Assembly (NCBI GenBank): GCA_036937835.1
Contig: CM072878.1
Location: 1,308,501 to 1,372,500, forward strand
Source: Pampus argenteus
Taxonomy: Eukaryota; Chordata; Actinopteri; Scombriformes; Stromateidae
DNA: 64,000 nt
Reading direction: 5' to 3'
In this document: positions 1 through 10,886 of the stretch, piece by piece
How the letters are laid out: each line of letters starts with the position of its first letter
Position numbering within the stretch: the stretch's first letter is position 1
Notes under the pieces: model-generated
What the model was told of the DNA's origin: nothing
Databases searched by the model: none
Seen by the model: only the letters and a program-made list of their open reading frames with translations
Translations under genes and position numbers: made by a program

Positions 1-1080
1 ATGTAAGATTATACAATAATGTCTATGTTGCATTACACACAATAATAGCTGTAAATTGTCACATAGCAGCAGCCACAAACTGTTTCATGCTTGTGGAAAC
101 CATGGACATTAAACAAATCTTGCATTTTTGTGTAAGATCAATCTCTTTTTCATTGTGTTCCATGTACTAGGTTGCAAAAATTGGTTTTGCAAACCATCCA
201 ACGTAGCAAATATATTTACATGCACTATACAATGTATTTAAACATATTTGCTCATTTGGATAATTTGCAAAATCAGGCAAACCAGAAAGCACAGAATGAA
301 CTAATAGCTTCTTCCCCTGGGCCATCAGGACACACACACACATACATACATACATACATACATACATACATACATACATACATACATACATACATACATA
401 CATACATACATACATACATACATACAAGGACCCTCATAAAACCGCCAACCTCACAACAACCAACAATCTACCTCATCCTACCCTCCAGCACCTTAATCTT
501 TAAGCACCTCGTCACTTTATTGGTATTGGTACTGTAGATTTGGTGACTTGGTGACACTGCAGGAGCATCCCTCAATTTTCGTTGTACAAAATACGATGAC
601 AATAAAGATGATTCTGATTCTGGAAACAATAAGCAGACTCTTGAAACTTGCTTTAACATTTGCCTGAACAATATTTCATCTGGAAATGTTATTCAGTGAC
701 CTGATATTATTGACTGGACCACAACCTTTAAATCTGTTGTACATTCAGTTACAGACCTGTGTTCATAAGGTGCAAAGCAAAAACATGCACATGCACAAAT
801 ATTGTTGACATGTTAACTGTGTGTTGCATGTGTTTATAAATTAATAATATAAATCATATTTTATGTACAATATACTGAAATTTGCACTCCTCATTTAATG
901 CATAATATATTGATGTTTTGTATACAGTTGTTATGTCCCTGCAGTTGTTGTTGTTCTTGATGATTTTAATTTTCTTTTTCTGCCAATTTTCTGTTTCACA
1001 CTCCAGTCCGGTTGGTGGCGGTAATGCGTCCGTAAGCTAGTTATCAACCGCCATTTAAAACAAAAGAAGAAGAAAAAGCG
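1..1080. other. Upstream flank of smarce1, no gene recognised
   Basis: AT-rich non-coding DNA. It contains a tetranucleotide microsatellite (341-426) and, at about 1000-1085, a GC-richer block followed by an AAGAAGAAG-type purine run that resembles sequence often repeated near fish genes. The only open frames are short and low complexity. I see no exon with credible splice sites here. Confidence 0.6.
341..426. repeat. (CATA)n microsatellite
   Basis: About 21 uninterrupted copies of the 4-base unit CATA, preceded by a short (CA)n run at 330-341. It is a simple sequence repeat upstream of smarce1. It opens reading frames on both strands that encode only repeated dipeptides and should not be taken as genes. 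Confidence 0.97.
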
Positions 1081-1138
1081 GCGAAAAAAAGGCGGAACAA
1101 ACGACCCCATAGACGGAACAAAGGGCGAGTGAGTGTGT
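1081..1138 (+). promoter_or_regulatory. smarce1: Candidate 5' UTR exon 1 / promoter-proximal region of smarce1
   Basis: A GC-richer stretch ends in a good 5' splice site (GTGAGT at 1139-1144). The next plausible acceptor is the CACGTAG ending at 1666, directly upstream of the exon that carries the start codon. This would make a non-coding first exon, as in other SMARCE1 genes. No TATA box is evident. The transcription start was not located, so the left boundary is a guess. Confidence 0.4.
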
Positions 1139-1676
1139 ATGTTTATATTGTTTCCATCAGAATTACTTGAACGTGTTACGTTTTTACCGTAGTCTAACAT
1201 TGATGTAAATATTACCTCACATGTATTTGGTTTATAATTAGCTAGCTGAGCCAGTAAGTGTAGGTTATTCCCCCGCATGTGCGTTGCAGTTTGTGTTTTC
1301 CGTTAGCTTAGCTTCATCAGCTAGCTGGAGCGGTGCAAACCGTATAAACCTTTCCATTGTTCAGTGTAGTGCACACCAGTTTGAATAGAGGTGTATTTTA
1401 CGTCCACATGGGGTATGAAACTAACTTGTATTGAAATCTAATGTTAGTGAGTTGAATGTGAGCTTCAATAGTATTATGCGACAAACGGCTCCTTTGTGTT
1501 AGCGGGTTTGGCTAATAGGCCAAGCTAGCTTTGAAGCTCCTTTAGCCGTTGTAGTCATTATTGGTTATTGGCTATACTCGGTCACTTTGAATAATTTGTT
1601 TATTGTCTTTGTGCCACTTTGTCTACCAAACGACTAAATATCACGGTGGTTGTGTTTCTCACGTAGGTTAACCAGT

Positions 1677-1691
1677 ATGGAAATAGCCTGA
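1677..1691 (+). promoter_or_regulatory. Short upstream ORF in the smarce1 5' UTR
   Basis: Between the exon 2 acceptor (1666/1667) and the smarce1 start codon lies ATG GAA ATA GCC TGA, a four-codon upstream ORF that ends 20 bases before the main ATG at 1712. It is in the same exon as the start codon and would be in every transcript that uses this acceptor. Reinitiation or leaky scanning would be needed. A translational role is inference. Confidence 0.5.
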
Positions 1692-1711
1692 CCTCTTTAG
1701 CTCCAGACACG

Positions 1712-4700
1712 ATGTCGAGTAAGTAAACACAAAAGCTTTTAGCTGTGGTGTTACTACACTGTTATTACTCCTGTAGGTAAATTAACCACATACAGCCCGA
1801 AATAAAACGTTCAGATACACTCAATGTTACCTCATATAAACTGTGTTATCTGAATAGCTGTTTAACCAGGTTACACCGTATGTTTTAATTCACATGATCA
1901 GCACATTAGTGCCTGCTATGACAGTACACACAGTCCCCCATAATGTCTGGGCTGATTAGTTTTTACATAAATACATTTAAATTCATTATTTTTTAACCTG
2001 TATTTTATTTATGTATTTACAAGATGCATTTTTAAATATAACTATAGTAGTGTTATTGAGTACATGAGGTGCATATCGTTCTGTAAACAATGAAAACTGA
2101 CTTCATTCAACTGATGATTTGAATTATTGTTTTAGTGTTCACCATATAATGAACACATGAATATAAATGAGCCACATAAAATACATAAACCATGATGTAA
2201 TTACTGACCAACACAACTACTTTTTCCTTTCTTTGACAGAGCGGCCGTCATACGCCCCTCCCCCTCCCCCTGCTCCAACAACAGTAAGTGTCCAACACCG
2301 GTCTCATGCTTAGCATTTACTGTTTACAGGTCAAAGGTCGTGTTAGGTTCCCTTTTTATCTTTCTGTCTTGCTATCCTACTTCCTCCTTCCTCCACATTT
2401 TATATTCATTCAGTTTCTCTCTGTCGGAACAAACAGACGTTGCCACAAATCTTGTTCAGCTCTCCATCATCGCTCTCACTTCTGCTTTTTCCTTTCATTC
2501 TGCCGCTTATTCAACATCATCAAAGCTGAGACGGGGTCATCTTTCCTCCTGTGCTTTTACAAGTTTCTGTAAACGGATTTCAATTTTTAAATTATATTTC
2601 AGACATTAGCACATTTTTCAGTAGCAGGCGTATGTGTACTGTTATAGAAACATACTTGTTTTGCTGCTTTTCATATCCTTACATTCAGTTGGATTGTGCA
2701 ACATTGTGCAAAGTGGAATGCAATGGTGCTAAATGGAGGGGGGGGTGTCATTTGATCTTGTTACAAGGTCCTGACTTATGCACAACATTCACATGTTGTG
2801 CGCTCATTCTGCTGGCCAGTTGTCTTTATTGTCCTGCACGATGACGTCATGGAAACAAACAAGCAAAAAATATATATATATACATATATTTTCATGTTCT
2901 CCCCCTTTTCACTTATTTATGTTTATCCCTCTTCCTCCTCTTGTTTGTGAGCCATTTCTCATTCGTGTTTTGTCTCATTTGTCTTCCATCAGCAAATGCC
3001 TTCCACCCCAGGGTTTGTGGGCTACAATCCTTACAGCCATCTGGCCTACAACAACCTCCGGCTGGGAGGGAGCTCCGGAGGCTCCAGCAGGGTAATGAAT
3101 TGATGGAGGGATTTGGAGGAAAAGCGGCAAAGGGGATGGGTTCAGGATAAGAGGAAGGGGGTATGAAGAAAATTCAGGCCACAGATATAAAAATGAAAAG
3201 AGGAGGGTGTAACAAAAACAAACATGATGATGATAACAAGCAAGTTATTGTAAGAAATAGGTAGGGAGATTGTACCAGTTGACAGGTGGAGAGATGTTTT
3301 TTTTGATTTGTTTTATTAATCAAATAAAGAAAAGGGAAGCTTTTTTTTTTAAGTGAGTTATGTAAATAGATCATCAGTGAGACACTTGAACAGAGGAGAT
3401 GGAGTTAAATGACAGTAACAGTGATTTAGATGAGGTTTGGGGGTCTCGGTAGCAGAATTATCACTTCATCTCGCTGCATTAATTTGGCTCAAACTCAGAG
3501 AAACAAGCTTCGCTTTATTTACTATTTTTGTCAGTTTCATAATGGTTCCTCATTTACTGCCCCAACTGTTTCTTTTTAAAACACCATCCTTTCCCCAGTC
3601 ATAAAGTGAAATGTGCCACAGTTCAGTGCGTCATGCTGTCACTTTAATACTATTCATTGAGATTTATGGTTAATATTGTCACTAAAATGGCAACAAATTG
3701 ATCTTTATTTAATCCAGTAGTAATAGTAGCCCAAGTTCTGTCATGTAGATAACTAAAAGTATTAAAATACTATTAAAACAACCTTTTCATAAGGCTGTGA
3801 AGTGATGCTTGTCCTTATACCAAAAAGAGCATAGTTTATTGTTAGAAAGTGTAAATTAAGATAAAGAAGGATATTTTCATTGTCACTAATTTTTTCATAG
3901 CAGGCCCGACAGTATAGTTAGCAACACTTGTAGGCAGACAACAGAACATGACAGTAATATTAAGCTACACATTTTGTATCTTTCAGTTTTTTATTGATGC
4001 ATGAAGTCTTTGTGTTTCTGCTTGTAAGTTATAAAAGCCAAACAACAACTTTTGTTTTTTGTTCAAAATGAGTCTTTCAGGCCACTGATCTGGTTTATTT
4101 TTTGTAAATGACTAAAACAAGCAACGTTAGAGGACCAAACTCTGCTGTGTCATTGTCTGATAGAAAGTTGTGATTGGTGCAACACACACCAGCCGTGTCA
4201 TGTTATTTGACAGGCATACACTGACGCCCATAGAAATATTTGTCACACCACTGTAGCTGCTAAGAGCGAATTTGGCAAAAAAAAAGGGCAGTGGTTTGTC
4301 CTAAAGCAACCAGTAATGGTGTGTGTGTGTGTCTGTCCTTAACTACTGCATGTTATTGTTTTTAATAAGATACCGTTTCATTAACTTATTGAGGTAAATG
4401 TGAGAAGTGTGATCGCACAGCTTGTCATTGCTGTTATTCAGAGGTGATGGAAATACAAACAGGAGTCCAGTTATGTGAACATATGCCCAATTTACTTCCT
4501 AATGTTGATTGCATGCATGTAGATGAATTGACATGCATCATAATTGAGTTTATCAGTTAGAAAATTGTTCAGGACCACTTGTTGCGTATTGTCATGTTTA
4601 CACATACCCCACCATGACCACACGGCTAATGTTCTGTCTCTAAACCTGTTTGTTTTTCCCTCCTGCCTCCTCATTCACACTCTGCTGCTCTTTTCTCTCT

Positions 4701-7700
4701 CCGTCTTCCTTCCACAGAACTCCTCAGGGATCACCGTCCCAAAGCCTCCCAAACCTCCAGACAAGCCACTGATGCCTTACATGCGGTACAGCCGGAAGGT
4801 AAGCAGGAAGGTAAGACACCCATCCACGGTGTCTGCTTTTACTGCTTGTCCTCCCATCCCCTGAAAGGTTGCAGGGGTTTGAGGGTGGGAAACAGCCAAG
4901 CCATGACGCCTTCATCACCACCTCAGCCTAGTGGAGACTCTCCACTCTTTGTCTTCAGCTTACTGCAGCCTCCTGTGTTTTGTCAGCGATAAAGATACCT
5001 TGCATCTCCCAATGTTTCCTCCGTGAAAGCATGCGCTGCTCCTGCCTTCATTTCCCTCCTTTGTGCTCACCTCTTCTTCTATAGCCTAATGTAGACTGCT
5101 TCTCTGCTTTTTGAGCTGAAACTTTAACATTGAATGCTGCATAAAGACAAAACCTGTGTTTCTCATTTCATTCCATCCAGTTCTGTGGTGAATGTTAATT
5201 CCAGTTAACAGTTAATCATTTTGTCCATTAGCACATTTTGGAACTAATCTTGTATTTTTTGCCTTTTGCACTGCTTTCTTCTGCTTTTTCATTTCCTTCA
5301 CTACCTTGTAGCTAGTTTTACAGTTGACTGCCATTGCCCTGTAGTGACCATATGTTTTCTTTGTGTGGGGGGTGTTCCTACTTGTGCATGTGTGTTTCCG
5401 TCTTGCGTGTGTGCACATGCAAGGTATGGGACCAAGTGAAGGCGTCCAACCCGGACCTGAAGCTGTGGGAGATTGGAAAGATTATCGGAGGGATGTGGAG
5501 GGACCTGACTGATGAGGAGAAGCAGGACTACCTGAACGAGTACGAAGCTGAGAAGGTGAGCTAAGGTCCCCGTCTGCGTAGCACCATCTGTACTTAATAT
5601 TATGATCTGTGTTCGCTTCTGTTGTCTGAAAGAAATCTGTAGATGCTCAAGTGCTGACATAGGTAGTATAATTTGGATTCGGTCACTTTGAAGGGTAAAA
5701 ATTAGTTAAATAATTACTTAAGTGCTGATTATATGATTGCATGTAGATGTGAGCTAAGCCTCCCAGCATGCTCTGGTGTCAGTGTTATATATTGTCCACA
5801 TTTTCATGTTGTTGTAACTAGTATTATGTATCAATAGTAACTAACTTAGATCCAGTTGTCATCCAGAGTCATTTGTATCTTTAAAAGAAAAGTCTTAAAG
5901 TCATAATCCAGAAGAGGGCGCCGGTGGGCTGCAGCCAGTTGTAGTCGTACCATCTTGCTCAGCTTGTTTTCTCTTCTTTTCTCTCTCCCTCCTAGATTGA
6001 ATATAACGACTCTTTAAAGGCGTACCACAACTCTCCAGCCTACCTGGCGTACGTTAACGCTAAGAACCGGGCCGAGGCTGCCATGGAGGAGGAGAGCAGG
6101 CAGAGGCAGAGTCGTATGGACAAAGGAGAGCCGTACATGAGCATTCAGCCAGCTGAAGACCCTGATGGCAAGTTCAAAAATCACCTATGAACTGCTTCTG
6201 TAAAGATACTGAATAATGGCTTGAAAGCCCGAGTAGACATACAAAAACAGTAAATTTACAAATAGAGAGAAGGGACAGTCCTTGGTTCGATTTAAAATAT
6301 AAAATGGTTTGAATGTTATTTTAGTCTGGACATCTTCAGTTAGCGTGCTATCTTCCTTTTCCTCTGCCCAGACTACGACGACGGCTTTTCAGTGAAACAC
6401 ACGGCAGCTGCCCGTTTCCAGAGGAACCACCGGCTCATCAGTGACATCCTCAGTGAGATTGTGGTTCCTGATGTCCGCTCAGTGGTCACCACAGCCCGCA
6501 TGCAGGTCCTTAAGAGGCAGGTCCAGTCTCTCATGGTGCACCAGGTATGTTGGCAGACAACACTAATTCACCTTCAATTGATGCCAAACCTACAACACTA
6601 ATTGTCACTCTGTCCTCCACAAATGATCCAGCCAGAAAACTGAAGCCCACAGTGCATCAAAATATATTTACTAGAAATTTTAATGTTCATAAAAAATATC
6701 AAAACTTTGCTGCCACGGTCGATAAACTGCAGAATTGTATCTCTTTTTGACAAGATTTTATACTCGTGTAAACTATTGCAGTCAGCGGAAAAGAAAGATG
6801 TGTGTTCTGAAATCTGCCTATAAATTAAGAGTGGGCAATACTGGGACTTTTGGTATTGATCCGATACCAATACTCACCTTGGTATCAATACTATCGATAT
6901 TTAGATTGATACGCCCACCCCTGCTGTAAATGCGTTGGCAGCTGTTATCATACATCCCGGTGGTTGGCATAGTGTGAAGCCACCTTTGAATTTTTCCAGC
7001 GCTCGTGAAGGTCAGTTTGCTGTTGGTGGCAAAGGTTGACTTCAACCCTGCTGTGTGGATTAGAAATGCAGCTTTTATGCACAGGTTACAGTAGTAATTT
7101 AGGGTCTATATTGCTCAAAGATAAATAACAACAAGGCATTTTTTAAATTTGCATCACTATATTTAGCTATGGAAGCTAACCACTACCAGGCTCACTGTGG
7201 CTTTATTTTATTAATAGAAAACTTGATGATGATGAATGTTTTGATGCATGTCAGCTACTAATCAACCTAAGACACACTTCAAGTGTTTTTCACTTGTCTG
7301 TTGTCGGTTCCAGAGGAAGCTGGAGGCTGAACTTCTGCAGATTGAGGATCGCCACCAAGACAAGAAAAGGCGCTTCCTGGAGACCACAGACTCATTCAAC
7401 ACTGAACTCAAGCGGGTATGGCACTACTTCTTTACAGAGACAGGAAGAATGTGCAGGAAGGTCGTTGGCCTGTGTTCACAGACTCATAGGGTTTACTAAC
7501 ACGAAATGTCATTTCTCATTTTTTAGATGGGGGATAGGGTTTAGTTGAAGCTGCTGTTGTAATAGTGTTTTGTCTCTGCAGCTGTGCAGTCAGAAGGTAG
7601 AGGTTGACATGGAGAAGCTAGCAGCAGAGATGGCGGCTGCTGAAGAGGCGGCCAGGCGCCGGGCAGAAGAGAGGGAGCGTGAAGCAGCCGAGCAGGCAGA

Positions 7701-8543
7701 GAAAGCTGCTCAGCAGCAGCAGGAGCAACAACAGGAGGCTGCAGAGCAGGGCAGCACTAATGCTAGCAGCACTGCTAACCCCGCCTCAGGGACCAAGGAG
7801 GAGGATAAGCCCACACCAATGGAGACAGGTAAGCTATATACACCTGGCACTGGAAATAGTCCCCAACAGAAGGACTATTTCCTCCTGTTTGAGTGGTGCT
7901 GGTTAAAAACTGCTGTGACCAGTTGTTTCTTTAAAAAAAAAGCATCTACAGTCAAAAGTTTGGAGGCACTTTCTCCAAACCTTTGACTGGTGCTGTATTT
8001 ATGAGTTTAGATGACTTCAGTTGGAGCTGTGACAGCCACAGACGTGAAGGGGAAGTGTGCAAAGTATTGACAGCTGAGCTAACACAGTCATCTTAAACCT
8101 GGAATGAAGCCAGACCTTATCCTAATAGTTTGTTGTTGGTTCAACATTCAGTTGATCTAAAGCAAATCTCTCTTTCAGATGAAGCAGCGGCTGCAGAGTC
8201 CTCCTCAGACACCCAGCCTGCTCCACCTCCTCCATCTGACCCCCCTTCTGCCTCCGATAAAGCAACCCCTCCCCCTGAGCCCCCAAGGGAGAGCACCACA
8301 CCTAGCAGCAGCACCCCCAGTGACGACGGCAGCAACAGCATGCCGCCTCCACCTTCAGACAGCACCCCCGGAGCAGCAGCCCCGGCAGCTTCAGACCCCC
8401 CAGCGGCCCAGGAAGGCAGCCCCGGCGCAGCCAACCCTAACACGGCCGCAGCGCCGCCGCCTGCCCCTGCCTCAGAAGAACCAGCCCCTCCTCCACCACC
8501 ACTACTGCCCCCCAGCCAGAGCAGCCAACAGTATGATATGTAA
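1712..8543 (+). CDS. smarce1: SWI/SNF-related BAF57 subunit, SMARCE1
   Basis: Core subunit of nucleosome-remodelling BAF complexes that contacts DNA through an HMG box; nuclear. Coding exons: 1712-1718, 2240-2283, 2993-3091, 4718-4798, 5424-5555, 5996-6167, 6372-6544, 7314-7415, 7582-7828, 8179-8543. They join in frame to 473 codons plus TAA. The N-terminus (MSKRPSYAPPPP) and a run of exact family blocks identify it. The HMG box spans about residues 64-135 (PDKPLMPYMRYSRK, then KLWEIGKIIGGMW). An NHRLISDIL/VVPDVRSVVTTAR region follows at about 195-220, then a charged coiled coil at about 225-310. The C-terminus (353-473) is Pro/Ser/Ala-rich and longer than the acidic mammalian tail, making the protein about 60 residues longer than the usual 411. 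Intron 6 has a GC donor (6168) and intron 4 has tandem GT donors (4799 and 4811). The first exon gives only seven coding bases. Identity is very secure; the C-terminal end is a direct reading of one open exon. Confidence 0.97.
6829..6924. repeat. Small palindromic MITE-like repeat in a smarce1 intron
   Basis: An approximately 95-base segment rich in GATACCAATAC/GTATCAATAC-type inverted blocks, bounded by GAGTGGGCAATAC on the left and TACGCCCACCCCT on the right. These are imperfect terminal inverted repeats. It lies in the intron between 6544 and 7314. The look is that of a degenerate hAT-type MITE; family assignment is tentative. Confidence 0.45.
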
Positions 8544-10255
8544 TAGTCAGTTTGTTAGTGGTAACTGTGGAGCTTCCTGTGCTGCAGCTCTCCTCTGCTC
8601 CTCCTCTGGAAGGAGCAGCAGGTTTGGGAAAACATGGACTTGTATGGTGGTTCTATCTTTAACAGATGTTGAGGAATGAAAAGTGCTGAATGTTTGAGGG
8701 TCTGTTTAGTAAGGTCAGTAAGTAGTTAATATGCATTTCAGGATGTAGGGTTCTGTCATCAGCCTCCTGCAGCTGGACCACACATGTAAGAGAGGGTAGA
8801 GTCGAGATTAAATACGTGCATGTTTTCATCACGCCTGCTTTGATGATGTGAATGGGTTCATTGAAACGTCACCAAAGAGTGCAGAGTCTGCCCCTGAACT
8901 GCAGGCATCCTACAAGCTCTTCTCACTGGATGGATGTTTGTTTTTTAGTATGAAATGAGGACAATACAGCGTAACTACTAATACCAGAGAGGCAGTAGAG
9001 TGGCAGATGGCCAGCATTAACCCCATTGGCTGCCAAGACATCATAAAGGATTATTCCAACATCCTTGTCACTACTGTCTGCTCATGTGTTGGTCCCGTTT
9101 GGTCTGTGTTGTTTTTGTTTTTTCTTTAAATCCTCAGATAGGTTTTCAGGCATCAGGGTCCACATTCATTACAGTACTGCTGATGTTACGACTGACAACA
9201 GCATGCTTGAATTAATCCAAAGTCCTTTTATTCTGCCACATTATGTTACGTCGTCTGTAGAAGCTAAACTGGAGTTGCTTATGATAAGTCCTGCTGATGG
9301 CTGTTCTCTCATATACAGTACGTAGTGCTAATGTAGACCTCAGAACTCCCACTGTGTAGACTGTTGTACATGATGTGGCTGAAACGTTTGACCTGTATAT
9401 TCCTCAGTCTTGTATAAACCTTTATCAGCCCATATATTTTTCTGAATTAGGACCACAGCTGCAACCTCAAGAGGTTTCATGACATAATCCGTGTTGGCAG
9501 CTCGGCGTTTGACGTGGTGATAAAGTGCAACCTCGCATGAAAGGACCTCAACCTGTTTCCCCCTTAAAAACCTCAGAATTTTGTAGTTTCTCACTTTATT
9601 TACAGACTTTTACTTTGTTTTTTAGAGCTTTAGTACAACTTTTTTAGATGAATAGAATCAGTCTTTGTCTTAAACCTGTATTCTTGAATCAGAGGCCTAT
9701 TCTGTTGTGTTACTGGCTGGGGGATGATTTAGTGTTAAATCTGGAGGAAGCCACAGTCCGCATGCTTTACTAACTACCAACATGTCCTGCAAGTATCTGA
9801 ACAGCTACTGAAGATGTTTTTAAGTCTCTCTTCAGATGAACACGCAGCTTGCGTCTTGTCATCACACTGACAGCATTTGGAGCTCCAAGGTGCTTTTTTT
9901 TATAAGTTTAGTATAAGAACGGATGTTCAACAGGCATCTGTATTCATTAATTATGTAGAAAGTGACACATGCGTGTTAGCATCTAATCTGTAAGAACAAG
10001 TTGAGGCCTTTCTTCCTTTCTTTTTTTGCTGCTTAGACGATGTTCCTCTGTTAGACTGCATGTTCCTGTCGACATGTCGGCCGTTTTACTTTGACCAGTT
10101 AAACACTCACTCAAATGTAACTTCAGTTATTTATGCATAAAGGACTGTTTTCTTACTTGAATTGGACAGTTTTAGTAATATGCCTGTTTTTGCATCTTTC
10201 TTTTGTACTGTCTGAATTTATCTATCCAAATAAAAACGATTTCTCTTTCAATGCG
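8544..10255 (+). other. smarce1: smarce1 3' UTR (inferred)
   Basis: Non-coding sequence between the smarce1 stop and the first strong polyadenylation signal at 10229. It has no open frame of note and no recognisable repeat. The exact 3' end is inferred from the signal only. Confidence 0.6.
10229..10234 (+). terminator. smarce1: Polyadenylation signal, smarce1
   Basis: AATAAA about 1.69 kb after the smarce1 stop codon, followed within 40 bases by a T-rich run (from about 10261). A second AATAAA at 10618 lies just before the next gene and is a weaker alternative. Confidence 0.55.
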
Positions 10256-10886
10256 AAAAAGTTTTTTGTTTTTTTTCTGATATTAAGGGCTGCACCAAGA
10301 ACCAAAACTAAACTTACTTATTAGTCTTGCATGATCCTGTCATATCAGGATACTTTTGACATTTGAATCATTTTAAATATAAATACATTACAAATCTACT
10401 GTAATGTTTCTAATTAAACATTTGCACTAAAGCCATCAGCAGGGAAGGCTCTCACTGATCTGTGTTTAGGGGCCCGTGGCCACCAGGGGGCCCCAAAGAT
10501 CAATGTACATCATTTCCCACAGTGTCAAAGTTTGAAAAAATAAATATTCATTTGCTTTAACTTATTATTAGTCACAACAGGTTTGATGTTTTCTGATGTA
10601 AAGTCTTTATTTGTCCAATAAATGTTGAATATTTCCCTCTAAAATGTCGAGAATCTGTTTAAAGTACCTTGAAGTGGAAAACTACTTGAATAGAGTGAAA
10701 GTACTTGTTTTCCGCCACTGGTCTGTTCTGAGGTTTTGGAGACCGCAGACTGACCTGCCTCAGGTGAGATCAACGACGCAGCGGCGTCACCGTCCGGCGC
10801 CGCTGACGGCGAGAGGAAAAGCTCACCGGAGCGCAGCAGACAGACAGATGGTCAGTGTCGGTGTCGGTGACGGTAACCTGTTCACC

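Noticed and set aside
1000..1085. GGTGGCGGTAATGCGTCCG block followed by AAGAAGAAG, possible interspersed repeat
   Set aside because: Looks familiar from fish genomes but I could not name the family or find ends; it overlaps the likely smarce1 promoter.
6275..6300. GGTTCGATT, resembling a tRNA B box
   Set aside because: No A box, no cloverleaf arms and no terminator at the right distance.
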